64,000 nt of DNA from Micromonospora sp. RHAY321 (GCF_023896955.1 NZ_JAMHIW010000001.1:868001-932000); one strand, 5' to 3'. Shown: positions 1 through 9,295, counted from the stretch's first letter. Numbers and translations are program-made. The notes: generated by a model from the letters alone, not told the origin.

Positions 1-971
1 GCGGCGTCACCGACCTGACCGCCCTGGGTTGGGCGGCGGCGGCCGGCGCGGGGTGGGGTGCGACCGCGTTGGCGTCCAGCGTCGTCGCCCAGGGCAGCGG
101 GGCCGGCCGGCGGTGGCCGACGCTGGCCGGGGTGGTGCCGGTGGTGGCGGCCGCCCTCGTCACGGCTCTGGTGGTGGTCGTCGGCCGCCTCGGTGACGCG
201 CTGCCCCGGCCGTCGACGTCGCCGACCGCCGGTCTGGTCGCCGTCGGGGTGCCCCTCGCGGTCGCCGCCACCGTCCTGGCGGTACGCGCGCTGCCCCGGG
301 TGGACCGGGCCACCCTGACCACCGGCGCGCAGTTCGCCAACGCCGCCGCCACGGCCACCATCCTGCTCGACCCGAGCCTGCTCGCCGGCCTGGTGGAGAG
401 CCGGCGCTGGCGGCAGATCGGCCGGGTGCGCAGCCGCCGGTTCCTGTCCGGCCCCGGCTGGTGGGCGATGCTCCAGGCCGACGTGCGCCGGTTGCGCCGC
501 CACCCCAGCGCCCTGCTGATCTGGACGGCGCTGATCCTCGTCCAGTACGCCGCCGCGCTCGCCCTGCCCGGGCTGGCCGGTGCCGCGCAGGTGGTGTTCG
601 GCTACCTCGCCACCGACCGGTTGACCGGTGGCCTGCGGTCGATCAGCCGGTCGCCGGGGTTGCGTCGGGCGCTCGGCGGCAGTGACGCGGCGCTGAGCGG
701 GATCCACGTGGTGGTGCCGGCGATCGGCGCGGGGCTGTGGTGGCTGCTGACCCTGCCGACGGTCGACGGTGGGCCGCCCTGGCTGGGGCCGGCGATGGCG
801 CTCGGGGTGGTGGCCGCCGCGTGGCGCAGCGGCACCCGACCACCGATCAACTACGGCGGGGCGACGGTGAACACGCCGTTCGGGATGATCCCCATCGACC
901 TGCTGCGCCAGGGCGGGCGCGGGCCGGCGCTGCTCGCCGTGCTGGTCCTGGTCCGCCTGTTCCTGGGCTGA
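1..971 (+). CDS. Integral membrane protein, 3' part only (DUF6297-like)
   Basis: The reading frame is open from the left edge of the window (frame of position 3), so the true start lies upstream. A TTG at position 69 is only an internal codon. At least 322 residues are visible. They alternate hydrophobic Ala/Val/Leu-rich membrane spans with short basic loops, and a strongly hydrophobic last helix runs to the C-terminus. No catalytic motif was seen. The C-terminal part, with an NTPFGMIP-type stretch, resembles actinobacterial DUF6297 membrane proteins that accompany ABC transporter ATPases. That link comes from memory of the family and is tentative. The stop codon is part of the hairpin that follows. 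Confidence 0.6.
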   Translation, partial: GVTDLTALGWAAAAGAGWGATALASSVVAQGSGAGRRWPTLAGVVPVVAAALVTALVVVVGRLGDALPRPSTSPTAGLVAVGVPLAVAATVLAVRALPRVDRATLTTGAQFANAAATATILLDPSLLAGLVESRRWRQIGRVRSRRFLSGPGWWAMLQADVRRLRRHPSALLIWTALILVQYAAALALPGLAGAAQVVFGYLATDRLTGGLRSISRSPGLRRALGGSDAALSGIHVVVPAIGAGLWWLLTLPTVDGGPPWLGPAMALGVVAAAWRSGTRPPINYGGATVNTPFGMIPIDLLRQGGRGPALLAVLVLVRLFLG

Positions 972-992
972 CCGGGCGGGTTGGCCCGGTCA
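969..992. terminator. Hairpin between convergent genes
   Basis: There is a perfect 9-bp stem (969-977 with 984-992) and a 6-nt loop. It contains the stop codon of the upstream membrane protein and lies 11 bp from the stop of the convergent esterase gene. No T-tract follows on either side, as is common for actinobacterial terminators. Confidence 0.65.
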
Positions 993-1003
993 GCCCGGGT
1001 GGC

Positions 1004-2035
1004 TCAGCCGTCCAGCCGGCGGACCATGTTCATGATCGTCTCTATCTGGGCGCCGCCCTTGATCGGGTAGTTGGTCGCGCCGAGGTAACCCCACCAGTCC
1101 CAGCAGCCGTTCGGGTTGCTGACGGCGGAGGTGGCCTGCGGGTAGAGGACGATCAGGTTGTTGGTGTCGGCGTACGGGTTGAGGTTGGCCCGGTCGACGA
1201 AGGCGGTGCCCACCGAGCCGTACCCCTGCAGGCAGCCGTGCAGGGCGACCATCAGCCGGCACGACTGGCCGGCCGCGCAGGCCGACGGGACGTAGGCGAA
1301 GCCGTTGGCGTCCATGCTCAGCCCGTTGGCCCAGCCGTTGACCGCGAAGGTGTTCTGGTTGAACCGGATGAGCGTGCCGCCGAGCGGGCCGGTGTTCGGC
1401 GCGTTCACGCCACCGAGCAGCTTGCGCAGCAGGGCGTTCTGCGGGTCGCTGCCGCAGTCGTTGAGGAACGGCGACGCGGTCGCGGTGCATCCCAGCGTCC
1501 CGTACGGGGTGACCCACGAGTGGCCGGCCGCGGAACCGCTGTCGTACTGCACGCTGGCGCCGAAGTGCTGGTAGTAGCGGACCAGGTCGTCGGTGACGGA
1601 CTTCTTGACGGTGTTGTCGTTGGCGCCGTGGAAGACGTACACCGGGTCGCCGGACAGCTTGCCGACCGGGTCGACCCAGCCGTAGGACGCCCAGGTCCGG
1701 GTGTAGGTCTGCAGGGCGGACACGTTGGTCGGGTACTGGTTGTCGCCGCAGCCGTAGAGCGCCTGGGCGACGTTGTTCTGGGCGCAGTAGTACGGCCCGG
1801 CGGCGAAGACGGCCGCGCCGCGGATCCTGGACGAGTAGGCGACGTGCAGTTGGGTGGCCAGGTATCCGCCCGAGGAGACGCCGGCGACGTACACGCCGGA
1901 GACGTTGTAGGTGTTCAGTGACCCGGAGACCGGGGGCTTCGTCGCCGGGGTGGCGGCCTGGGCGGGGGCCGCGCCGGTGAGGATCAGCAGGAGGACGGCG
2001 GCGAGGGCGGTGGCGGCTTTCAGCGGTGTCGTCAT
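1004..2035 (-). CDS. Secreted PHB depolymerase-family esterase
   Basis: This is a 343-residue alpha/beta hydrolase of the extracellular short-chain poly(3-hydroxybutyrate) depolymerase / feruloyl esterase type. Residues 1-27 form a clear Sec signal peptide ending in AQA, so the enzyme acts outside the cell. The lipase box GVSSG (residues 52-56, nucleophile Ser55) lies early in the mature protein. An AAGHSW stretch is a candidate catalytic His, and ALHGCLQGY resembles the oxyanion-hole region of the family. The ATG at 2035 was chosen over a longer frame because AAGGAG lies 8 nt upstream and the signal peptide begins there. Natural substrate (PHB, other polyester or aromatic ester) cannot be read from the sequence. 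It stands alone, convergent with the preceding gene. Confidence 0.88.
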   Translation of the reverse strand: MTTPLKAATALAAVLLLILTGAAPAQAATPATKPPVSGSLNTYNVSGVYVAGVSSGGYLATQLHVAYSSRIRGAAVFAAGPYYCAQNNVAQALYGCGDNQYPTNVSALQTYTRTWASYGWVDPVGKLSGDPVYVFHGANDNTVKKSVTDDLVRYYQHFGASVQYDSGSAAGHSWVTPYGTLGCTATASPFLNDCGSDPQNALLRKLLGGVNAPNTGPLGGTLIRFNQNTFAVNGWANGLSMDANGFAYVPSACAAGQSCRLMVALHGCLQGYGSVGTAFVDRANLNPYADTNNLIVLYPQATSAVSNPNGCWDWWGYLGATNYPIKGGAQIETIMNMVRRLDG

Positions 2036-2201
2036 GTGACGCTCTCCTTGGGAGCGCCGGCGGGAGGCGTCGGCGTGGGCAGACGCTACCGTGACGTAGA
2101 GCACACGAGGTATGAGCGCGACCGACACGTCGGGCGGCACCGGTGTGTGCCCGCAGTCCATTCGGCACCGTGGATGTCCACCGTCGACACCGCCGGTCTG
2201 C

Positions 2202-3683
2202 CTAGCCGGAGCGGAGGGCGGCAGCGATCGTCGCGACGCCCTCCTCGATCTCGGTGGCCGTACGCGCGGCGTAGCCGAGCACCAGGCCCGGCCGGTACGG
2301 CCGCTGGCAGTGCCAGGACAGCGGCTGCACCTTCACTCCCCGGGCCAGCGTCGCCGCGGCCAGCTCGCCGTCGGCCAGCTCACCGTCCAACGTGATCATC
2401 AGGTGGAGCCCGGCCGCCGCCCCGTGCACCGTCGCGCCGGGCAGGTGCCGGGCCAGCGCCGTGATCATCGCGTCCCGACGCTGGATGTGCCGGCGGCGCA
2501 GCAGCCGAAGGTGACGCTCCAGCGCACCGGAGGTCATCAGCTCGGCCAGCACCAGTTGCGGCAACACGGCGTTGCCCAGGTCGGCGTTGCGTTTGGCGGC
2601 CACCACCGCCTCCCGGTAGCGGGCCGGCACGAGCAGCCAACCGACCCGCAGCGCCGGGGCGAGCAGTTTGGACACGCTGCCGGCGTAGAAGACCTGCTCG
2701 GGCAGCAGCCCACGCAGCGCCGGCACCGGGGGCCGGTCGTAGCGGTGCTCGGCGTCGTAGTCGTCCTCGATGATCAGCCCGCCGGCCCGCGCCCAGTCGA
2801 CGAGCTGGCGGCGGCGGTCACCGTCGAGCACCACACCGGTCGGGAACTGGTGTGCGGGGGTGAGCATCACCGCCGGCACGCCGCTGGCCGCCAGCTCGTC
2901 GACCCGCAGCCCGGCGTCGTCCACCGCGACCGGTGGGGTGTCCACCCGCCAGTTGTTCAGGTGCTGCCGCACGCCGAGCGAGCCCGGGTCCTCGACCGCG
3001 ATCCGGTCGATGCCGGCCGCGCCGAGCACCTGGGCGAGCAGCCCGAGCGCCTGGGACACGCCGGCCACGATGATGACCTCGACGGGGTCGACGGCGATGC
3101 CTCGACTGCGGGCCAGCCAGGCGGCGACGGCCCGGCGCAGCGCGGGCGTGCCACACGGATCGCCGTAGCCGAAGTCGGCCGCGGCGAGGTGGGCCAGCAC
3201 GGTCCGTTCGGCGCGCAGCCAGTCCGCGCGGGGAAAGGCGGTCAGATCCGGTACGCCGGGCGTCAGGTCGATGGTCGCGCTCGCCGCTCGTACCGCGTCG
3301 AAGATGTCGCTGCCCGGAGCCGGCGGGAAGAGCGCACCCGGCGCCGGCGCGGCGGCCGGGGCGGGTGTCGGGGTCGCCGGTGCGGGCGGCGCGGCGACGA
3401 CCACCGTCCCGGCCCGGCCCCTCCCGGTGATGTGCCCCTCCTCGGTCAGCCGCTGGTACGCCTCGGTGACCACCCCCCGGGAGACGCCGAGGTCGGCGGC
3501 GAGCAACCGGGTGGCGGGCAGGCGGCCCCCCACCGGCACCCGGCCGTCGGCGAGGGCCTGGCGCAGCCGCGCGGCCAGCCAGTCGGCGCGCCCGCCGGGT
3601 GGGGCGTCGGCGATGGTCAGGTGCAGAAAATCCGACCCGGTCGTTATGGACCTGTCGGATGCCCTCGTTTTGGCCCTGCTCAC
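2202..3683 (-). CDS. MocR/PdxR-type regulator (GntR HTH fused to aminotransferase fold)
   Basis: The protein has 493 residues. Residues 30-90 are a GntR winged helix with the usual LAADLGVSRGVVTEAY recognition region. A Pro/Ala-rich linker (95-120) leads to a class I aminotransferase domain with the PLP-binding lysine at about 339 in GSVSKLLAP and an acidic EDDYDAE motif typical of MocR proteins. MocR regulators sense PLP or an amino-compound. The divergent neighbour is a LysE-type amino acid exporter that starts 63 bp away, so control of that exporter is a reasonable inference. The start is a GTG (3681-3683 on the minus strand). Confidence 0.9.
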   Translation of the reverse strand: MSRAKTRASDRSITTGSDFLHLTIADAPPGGRADWLAARLRQALADGRVPVGGRLPATRLLAADLGVSRGVVTEAYQRLTEEGHITGRGRAGTVVVAAPPAPATPTPAPAAAPAPGALFPPAPGSDIFDAVRAASATIDLTPGVPDLTAFPRADWLRAERTVLAHLAAADFGYGDPCGTPALRRAVAAWLARSRGIAVDPVEVIIVAGVSQALGLLAQVLGAAGIDRIAVEDPGSLGVRQHLNNWRVDTPPVAVDDAGLRVDELAASGVPAVMLTPAHQFPTGVVLDGDRRRQLVDWARAGGLIIEDDYDAEHRYDRPPVPALRGLLPEQVFYAGSVSKLLAPALRVGWLLVPARYREAVVAAKRNADLGNAVLPQLVLAELMTSGALERHLRLLRRRHIQRRDAMITALARHLPGATVHGAAAGLHLMITLDGELADGELAAATLARGVKVQPLSWHCQRPYRPGLVLGYAARTATEIEEGVATIAAALRSG

Positions 3684-3746
3684 CGGACCATCTTGGCAGC
3701 AGAGTGGGAATCAGGCAGCCCCGTCGAGCCACACCGGAGGACATCC

Positions 3747-4358
3747 GTGACAGTTCCGTTCCTGATCACCACGCTGATCGTGGTGGTCACCCCGGGCACC
3801 GGGGTGTTCTTCACCCTCTCCGCCGGACTGTCCCGGGGCGCCCGGGCCGGTGTGCTGGCCGCCTTCGCCTGCACGCTGGGGGTGGTGCCGCACCTGCTGG
3901 CGGCGTTGACCGGTCTCGCCGCGCTGTTGCAGACGAGCGCGGCGGCCTTCGAGGTGGTCAGGTACCTCGGCGTCGGGTACCTGCTCTACCTGGCCTGGTC
4001 GACCGCCCGGGACCGCAGCGCCTTCGCGGCGACCAGCACGGCGACACCCCGCTCCGCGGCCCGGGTGATCGTCTCCGGAGTGCTGGTCAACCTGCTCAAC
4101 CCGAAGCCGACGCTGTTCTTCGTCGCGTTCCTGCCGCAGTTCGTGGACACCACCGCGCCGGGCTCGACCCGGTCGATGCTCGCGTGCGGCGCGGTGTTCA
4201 TGCTGCTCACCTTCGTGGTGTTCAGCGGCTACGGCGTCTTCGCGGCCCGGGTGCGCGACCGGGTGCTGACCCGGCCACGGGTCACCGACTGGCTGCGCCG
4301 GTCCGTCGCCGGCACCTTCGTCGCGCTCGGCGTGACACTCGCCCTCACCGAACGATAG
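3747..4358 (+). CDS. LysE/RhtB-family amino acid exporter
   Basis: This 203-residue inner-membrane protein begins with the family hallmark TPGTGVFFTLSAGL and carries the LLNPKPTLFFVAFLPQF signature near residue 120. About six hydrophobic segments and the total length match LysE/RhtB exporters of amino acids and homoserine lactones. The GTG start at 3747 has GGAGG 6 nt upstream. The gene is divergent from the MocR regulator and only 8 bp ahead of the B3/4-domain gene, so the latter two are probably co-transcribed. Substrate unknown. Confidence 0.88.
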   Translation: MTVPFLITTLIVVVTPGTGVFFTLSAGLSRGARAGVLAAFACTLGVVPHLLAALTGLAALLQTSAAAFEVVRYLGVGYLLYLAWSTARDRSAFAATSTATPRSAARVIVSGVLVNLLNPKPTLFFVAFLPQFVDTTAPGSTRSMLACGAVFMLLTFVVFSGYGVFAARVRDRVLTRPRVTDWLRRSVAGTFVALGVTLALTER

Positions 4359-4366
4359 GGAGTCCC

Positions 4367-5095
4367 GTGCAGTTCGAGCATTCCGCGCAGCTTCGCGCCG
4401 CGTACCCCGACCTCGTCGCCGGCGTGGTCCAGGCCAGCGGGATCACCGCCACGGCCGACGTCACCCAGCGGACCGCCGCGTACCTCACCGTGGCCCGCGA
4501 GCGGTTGGCCGCAGGCGCCGAGAGCGGCTTCTCGGAGATCCAGGCGTGGCGGCGGGCGTACACGACCATGGGGCTGCGGCCCACCCGCTACCGGTGCGCC
4601 GCGGAGGCGCTGCTGCGCCGGCTGCGCCTGGACGACGACCTGCCCCGGCTGCACCCCCTGGTCGACCTCTGCAACGCCGTCTCGGCCGCGTACGCGATCC
4701 CGGTCGCGGTGCTCGACCTCGACCGCGTCGACGGTGACCTCATGGTCCGACCGGCGCAGGGCGACGAGGAGTACCTGAGCTTCGCCGGCGACACCGAGCA
4801 CCCCGACCCCGGAGAGGTGACCTTCGTCGACAGCGCGGGCCGGGCGCACGCCCGGCGCTGGACGAACCGGCAGAGCGGCTGGTCGGCCGTGCGGCCGGCC
4901 ACCTCGTCCGTGCTGATCGTCGCCGAGGCGCTGCACCCGGACGCCGAGGCGGACGTGACCCGGCTGGTCGCCACGCTGGTGGCGGAGCTGACCGAGGCGT
5001 GGTCGGCACCGACACGGGTCGCCGTGCTCACCGACGCCGCACCACGCTTCGAGATGACGGCCGCCGGTCAGGCGGTGTCGCCGGGGACGAGGTGA
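4367..5095 (+). CDS. B3/B4 tRNA-binding-domain protein
   Basis: This 242-residue cytoplasmic protein resembles stand-alone versions of the B3/B4 domain of the phenylalanyl-tRNA synthetase beta subunit. The core includes YTTMGLRPTRYRCAAEALLRR and LVDLCNAVSAAYAIPVAVLDLDR. In the synthetase this domain serves in recognition and editing of mischarged tRNA. The role of the free proteins is not settled. The gene follows the LysE exporter by 8 bp (GTG start at 4367), suggesting an operon concerned with amino acid handling. Its last 28 bp overlap the convergent MBL hydrolase gene. Confidence 0.8.
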   Translation: MQFEHSAQLRAAYPDLVAGVVQASGITATADVTQRTAAYLTVARERLAAGAESGFSEIQAWRRAYTTMGLRPTRYRCAAEALLRRLRLDDDLPRLHPLVDLCNAVSAAYAIPVAVLDLDRVDGDLMVRPAQGDEEYLSFAGDTEHPDPGEVTFVDSAGRAHARRWTNRQSGWSAVRPATSSVLIVAEALHPDAEADVTRLVATLVAELTEAWSAPTRVAVLTDAAPRFEMTAAGQAVSPGTR

Positions 5096-5670
5096 CGGTA
5101 GCCGGGGATCGTCTCGCCGAACCAGCCGGCCACGCTGGCCAGGCCGCGCTCGTTGATCTGCGCGTCGTGGATCGGGTACGTGTGAGCGGCGCCCACCGCA
5201 CGGGCGAACCGGATCGCCTCGTCGAGGCGCAGCCAGGACCCCTGCGCCGGGACCAGCAGGGTGTGCACCGGCTCGTCCGGCACGTGCAGCGCGTCGCCCG
5301 GGTGGTAGACACCGTCGCCGATCAGGTAGCCGAGGTTGGGACAGTCGGGCTGGCCCTCGAAGATGGCGGCGTGCCGGCCGCCGTGCGCGGTGACGGGGAT
5401 GCCGGCGGCGGTGAAGCGCTGCCCGGCGTGGACCCGGGTCACCGGCAACGGGGCGAGGTCGGGCAGCCGGGCGCCCTCGGGGGCGTACACCGGGACGCCG
5501 AGGCCGGCCAGCCGCAGCACGTCGACGTGGTCGGAGTGCTCGTGGGTGACCAGGACGGCGTCCGCGCCGACCAGGGCAGCGGGTTCGCTCCAGGTGCCCG
5601 GGTCGACGACGAGCACCCCGCCGTCGTGCTCGACGCGGACGCAGGAGTGGGTGAACCGGGTGATCCGCAT
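5068..5670 (-). CDS. Metallo-beta-lactamase-fold hydrolase (UlaG-like)
   Basis: This 200-residue protein starts MRITRFTHSCVRV and carries the metal-binding motif THEHSDH (around residue 42), a later HGGRH, a HPGD aspartate-containing stretch and a C-terminal PIHD histidine. These are the usual ligands of a two-metal MBL active site of the UlaG/YtkL type. Such enzymes hydrolyse phosphodiesters, lactones or similar bonds. No substrate can be assigned. It is convergent with, and overlaps by 28 bp, the B3/B4 gene. Confidence 0.85.
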   Translation of the reverse strand: MRITRFTHSCVRVEHDGGVLVVDPGTWSEPAALVGADAVLVTHEHSDHVDVLRLAGLGVPVYAPEGARLPDLAPLPVTRVHAGQRFTAAGIPVTAHGGRHAAIFEGQPDCPNLGYLIGDGVYHPGDALHVPDEPVHTLLVPAQGSWLRLDEAIRFARAVGAAHTYPIHDAQINERGLASVAGWFGETIPGYRHLVPGDTA

Positions 5671-5757
5671 CCGGCGACGGTACGTCGTCGGACAGCCGTC
5701 GGTGGTCCCGGAGGATCCGGGCGGTGTGTGGGGCCACCGACCGGCATGATCGGAGGC

Positions 5758-6186
5758 ATGCAGCGCTCGACGCAACGGGGGCACCGGAGCATGCCGCACA
5801 CCGCCGACGTCCGGATCGAGGCGTGGGCGCCCGACCGGGACGGGTGCCTCGCCGAGGCCGTCGCCGCGCTGGTCGAGACGTTCGCCGACACCGGCGGCGC
5901 CCGGCCTCAGGCGGACACCGAGTTCGATGTGCCGCCTGGCGACGACGAGGACCTGCTGGTCGGCGTACTGGACGAGGTGATCTTCCGGCTGGACACCGAG
6001 GGCACCCTTCCGCTGGACTGCGACGTGCGGTCGACCGACGACGGCGGCCTGCGGGTGCGCTGGCGGTCTACCAGCACCGACGCGGTGGAACTGGTCGGCG
6101 CGGTGCCGAAGGCGGTGTCGCTGCACGCGCTGCACATCGCCCCGGGCTCCGCCGGCTGGTCGTGCGCGGTGACCCTGGACGTCTGA
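5758..6186 (+). CDS. Archease, activator of RNA ligase RtcB
   Basis: This 142-residue acidic protein has the archease signatures GHRSMPHTADVRIEAWAP at the N-terminus and LLVGVLDEVIFRLDTEG in the middle, including the conserved Asp/Glu residues used for metal binding. Archease promotes guanylylation and multiple turnover of RtcB. The rtcB gene ends only 6 bp away on the opposite strand, so the two form a tail-to-tail functional pair rather than an operon. ATG at 5758 is chosen. An in-frame ATG at 5746 is also possible, and the conserved part begins a few residues in. Confidence 0.92.
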   Translation: MQRSTQRGHRSMPHTADVRIEAWAPDRDGCLAEAVAALVETFADTGGARPQADTEFDVPPGDDEDLLVGVLDEVIFRLDTEGTLPLDCDVRSTDDGGLRVRWRSTSTDAVELVGAVPKAVSLHALHIAPGSAGWSCAVTLDV

Positions 6187-6192
6187 GGCCGG

Positions 6193-7611
6193 TCAGCCCT
6201 TGACCACGCCGAGTGGGGTGAGGCGGGCGACGAGCCGGCACAGCCCGGCGCCCCGGGCCGCCTCGACCACCGCCGAGACGTCCTTGTACGCCTCCGGCAT
6301 CTCCTCGGCCAGCCCCTTCCAGGACGCGCCCCGAACGGCCACGCCCCGCGCCGCCAGGTCGCGCCGCACGTCCTGACCTCGGACGGCCCGGGTGGCCTCG
6401 CCCCGGCTGCGGGTACGGCCGGCGCCGTGACAGGTCGACGCGAAGGCCGGATTCCCGGCGACGCCGGTCAGCACGTACGACGAGGTGCCCATCGAGCCCG
6501 GGATCAGCACCGGCTGCCCGACGTCACCCAGGTCGTCGGGGAGGTCGGGGTGCCCGGGCGGCAGCGCGCGGGTGGCGCCCTTGCGGTGCACGCAGAGCCG
6601 CCGGGTGCCGCCGTCACGCCCGTGCTCCTCGATCTTGGCGAGGTTGTGCGACACGTCGTACACCAGATCCAGGCCGCTCCCGGCAACCCGGCTGAAGACC
6701 CGGCGGGCCGACTCCGTGAGCAACTGCCGGTTGGCCCGGGCGTAGTTCGCCGCGGCGGCCATCGCACCCAGGTAGGCCCGACCCTCCGGGGAACCGACCG
6801 GCGCGCAGGCGAGCTGCCGGTCCGGCACCTCGATGCCGTACCGGGGCATGACCCGCTCCATGATCCGCACGTGGTCGGTGCAGATCTGGTGGCCCAGCCC
6901 ACGGGAGCCACAGTGGATCATCACGCAGACCTGGCCGAGGCGCAGCCCGAAGGCCGCCGCGACCGGCTCGTCGTACACCTCCTCGACGGCCTGCACCTCC
7001 AGGAAGTGGTTACCGGAGCCGAGGCTGCCGACCTGGCCCTGCCCGCGCTGCACGGCCCGCTCGCTGACCTGCGCCGGATCGGCGTCGGCCACCGCGCCGC
7101 CGTCCTCGCAACGGGCCAGGTCCCGGGGCACCCCGTGCCCCTGTTCGACCGCGTACCGGGAACCGCCGCGCAGCACCGCGTCCAGCTCCGCCCGGTCGGC
7201 GAGGTTCCAGACCGCGCCCCGGCCCATGCCGCGCGGCACCGCCGGGTCCAGGCCGTCCATCAGCGCGTCGAGGACCCGGGGAAGCTCCGACCGGTCCAGT
7301 TCGGCGGTGAGCAACCGCACCCCGCAGGAGATGTCGAAGCCGACCCCGCCCGGCGAGACCACCCCGCCCTCGGCGACGTCGGTGGCGGCGACCCCACCGA
7401 TCGGAAAGCCGTAGCCCCAGTGCACGTCGGGCATGGCGTACGACGCCCCGACGATGCCGGGCAGGGTGGCCACGTTCGCCACCTGGTCCAGCGACCGGTC
7501 GGCACCGACGTCGGGCAGCAGCTCCGGCACGGCGAACACCACCCCGGGCACCCGCATCGGCGCCCGGCGGTCGATCCGGAACCGGTACGGCGATTCCTGA
7601 ACCAGCTCCAT
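6193..7611 (-). CDS. rtcB: RNA-splicing ligase RtcB (archease-linked copy)
   Basis: This 472-residue GTP- and Mn-dependent ligase joins 2',3'-cyclic phosphate (or 3'-phosphate) RNA ends to 5'-OH ends. The active-site set is complete: [13 protein letters not shown] at about 61, Cys96 in [15 protein letters not shown] with His202, HCGSRGLGH with His233, DVSHNLAK with His322, and the guanylylated His395 in CHGAGR. The length matches the archaeal/thermophile RtcB class better than the shorter bacterial forms. It is convergent with archease. A second, 399-residue RtcB lies about 51 kb away in the same window and is clearly diverged. Confidence 0.95.
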   Translation of the reverse strand: MELVQESPYRFRIDRRAPMRVPGVVFAVPELLPDVGADRSLDQVANVATLPGIVGASYAMPDVHWGYGFPIGGVAATDVAEGGVVSPGGVGFDISCGVRLLTAELDRSELPRVLDALMDGLDPAVPRGMGRGAVWNLADRAELDAVLRGGSRYAVEQGHGVPRDLARCEDGGAVADADPAQVSERAVQRGQGQVGSLGSGNHFLEVQAVEEVYDEPVAAAFGLRLGQVCVMIHCGSRGLGHQICTDHVRIMERVMPRYGIEVPDRQLACAPVGSPEGRAYLGAMAAAANYARANRQLLTESARRVFSRVAGSGLDLVYDVSHNLAKIEEHGRDGGTRRLCVHRKGATRALPPGHPDLPDDLGDVGQPVLIPGSMGTSSYVLTGVAGNPAFASTCHGAGRTRSRGEATRAVRGQDVRRDLAARGVAVRGASWKGLAEEMPEAYKDVSAVVEAARGAGLCRLVARLTPLGVVKG

Positions 7612-7690
7612 GGCAGGCGGCTACCCACCGTGTCCACCGGTACACCAGGTCGACCCGGTTGAGCCGATCCGGCCGGGGTAGTGCGCAAGC

Positions 7691-8497
7691 ATGCCGCAGC
7701 GATACGAGAACTACCCGAGAATCGCCGTCGTCACCGGCGCGGACTCCGGCATCGGCAAGGCGTGCGCCGTCGCCCTGGCCGAGGCCGGCTTCGACATCGG
7801 CATCACCTGGTACGGCGACCCCGACGGCGCCGAGCGGACCGCCACCGAGGTGCGCACCACCGGTCGGCGCTGCGAGGCCGTCGAGATGGACCTGACCCGG
7901 CTGCCGGACGCGGCGGCCGTGGTGGACGAGCTGGCCGACCGACTGGGCGGCATCGGGGTGCTGGTCAACAACGCCGGCACCGGCGCCTCGACCCCGTTCG
8001 TCGACACCGGGTGGGAGCAGTGGCGCGAGGTGCTCGCCGTCGACCTGGACGGGCCGTTCCTGTGCGCCCAGCGGGCCGTGCGGCGGATGAGGACCGCCGG
8101 GGTCGGCGGGCGGATCATCAACATCACCAGCGTGCACGAGCACGCCCCCCGGGTCGGTTCGGCGGCGTACTGCGCGGCGAAGGGCGGGCTCGGGCTGCTC
8201 ACCAAGGTGATGGCGCAGGAGTTGGCGGCCGACGGGATCACCGTGAACGCGGTCGCACCGGGCGAGATCGCCACGCCGATGACCGACCAGGAGGACGTCG
8301 ACCCGTTCACCCAGGACCGGCCCGGTGTACCGGTGGGGCGGCCGGGTGACGCCCGGGAGGTGGCCGCCGTGGTGGCACTGCTCGCCTCCCCCGCCGCCAG
8401 CTACGTCACCGGCGCATCCTGGCCCGTCGACGGCGGCATGCTGCTGATGGGCCCGCAGGCCAACTCCCTGACCTCGAACGACTGGCGCTCGGTCTGA
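7691..8497 (+). CDS. SDR-family oxidoreductase
   Basis: This is a 268-residue classical short-chain dehydrogenase. It has the TGADSGIG cofactor-binding motif at about residue 15, NNAG at about 94, a Ser and the YCAAK catalytic Tyr/Lys pair at about 158, and the PGEIATPM segment that follows the active site. The Rossmann fold suggests NAD(P)H. A carbonyl/alcohol substrate cannot be named. A TAGTGC element ends 6 nt before the ATG, suggesting a leaderless transcript. It runs opposite to rtcB upstream and is convergent with the next gene. Confidence 0.9.
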   Translation: MPQRYENYPRIAVVTGADSGIGKACAVALAEAGFDIGITWYGDPDGAERTATEVRTTGRRCEAVEMDLTRLPDAAAVVDELADRLGGIGVLVNNAGTGASTPFVDTGWEQWREVLAVDLDGPFLCAQRAVRRMRTAGVGGRIINITSVHEHAPRVGSAAYCAAKGGLGLLTKVMAQELAADGITVNAVAPGEIATPMTDQEDVDPFTQDRPGVPVGRPGDAREVAAVVALLASPAASYVTGASWPVDGGMLLMGPQANSLTSNDWRSV

Positions 8498-8504
8498 ACG
8501 CCGG

Positions 8505-9113
8505 TCAGTCCTGTCGCGCCGCGGACGTCCGCAGGATGTAGGCGAACTGTGCGGCGAACACCGCCACGGCGGTCACCACCCCGACCGGGACGGCCAACCC
8601 GTGCCCGGCCCCGGCCAGCCCGACCAGCAGGGCGACCCCGAGCCCGACCAGCAGCGCGTTGACCGCGCCGACCAGCGCGGCGGTGGTGAGCATGAACTCC
8701 CACCGCCCGCGCCCGATGCCCACCAGGTTCCAGGCCGACCGCATGGTGCCCTCGTCCGCGACCGCGTCGGCGAAGAAGTCGTGCTGGCCGGCGAACCGGT
8801 GGTGGTAGTAGGCGCGGATCCGCTGGATCCGCCACAGGTCCAACGAGTTCTCCACGGTCGTCTCGACCAGCCGCAGGAAGGTCAGGACCCCGATCACCAC
8901 CAGGGTCGGCAGCACCGCGCCCAGGTACGGCCGGACCAGCTTCTCGTTGGTGGCCACGAAGCCGAGCCCGATCAGGGCCGCCGACAGGACGGACAGGAAG
9001 ATGGTGGCCCGGCCGGTGGCCTCGGCGATGGTGCCGGAGCGGGCGGTCTCCAACGCGTAGTGCTCGGTGGTCAGGGCGGTGAGCAGGGCCTGCTCGCGCT
9101 CACTGTCGTCCAT
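8505..9113 (-). CDS. Four-helix membrane protein of unknown function
   Basis: The protein has 202 residues. A cytoplasmic N-terminal helix (residues 1-30) is followed by two hydrophobic segments (about 35-55 and 65-85). A central soluble stretch is rich in Arg/His/Tyr (RIQRIRAYYHHRFAGQHDFF), then come two more membrane segments near the C-terminus. The start at 9113 is supported by GGAGG about 10 nt upstream. The layout looks like small sensor-type or effector-linked membrane proteins. No enzymatic motif is visible. It is divergent from the two-helix protein at 9296. Confidence 0.75.
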   Translation of the reverse strand: MDDSEREQALLTALTTEHYALETARSGTIAEATGRATIFLSVLSAALIGLGFVATNEKLVRPYLGAVLPTLVVIGVLTFLRLVETTVENSLDLWRIQRIRAYYHHRFAGQHDFFADAVADEGTMRSAWNLVGIGRGRWEFMLTTAALVGAVNALLVGLGVALLVGLAGAGHGLAVPVGVVTAVAVFAAQFAYILRTSAARQD

Positions 9114-9158
9114 CGCACCTGACCCTCCGTTGTCGCCCGGCCCCGTTACCGTCACCCT

Positions 9159-9251
9159 ATGAGCGGTGCGACGACTCCGGCGGGCGAAACCGGCGGTCGT
9201 GAACGGGACAGCGCCCGGCAAAGCGGGCACGTATCCTCCGCATTCCGGTGA
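9159..9251 (+). CDS. Possible 30-residue leaderless small ORF
   Basis: The ATG at 9159 lies 6 nt after a TACCGT element (9147-9152), the same geometry seen for other probable leaderless genes in this window. The ORF codes for 30 polar residues with no recognisable motif and ends 44 bp before the next gene, which has its own strong ribosome binding site. It could be a translated leader or chance. Confidence 0.3.
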   Translation: MSGATTPAGETGGRERDSARQSGHVSSAFR

Positions 9252-9295
9252 TCAACGGGCGGCGGCGGGGCCGGTCGACGACGGAGGGGGACCGG

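Noticed and set aside
4229..5737. Long minus-strand open frame of 502 codons
   Set aside because: Shadow of the B3/B4 and MBL genes in another frame. Only the 5068-5670 frame has a recognisable fold.
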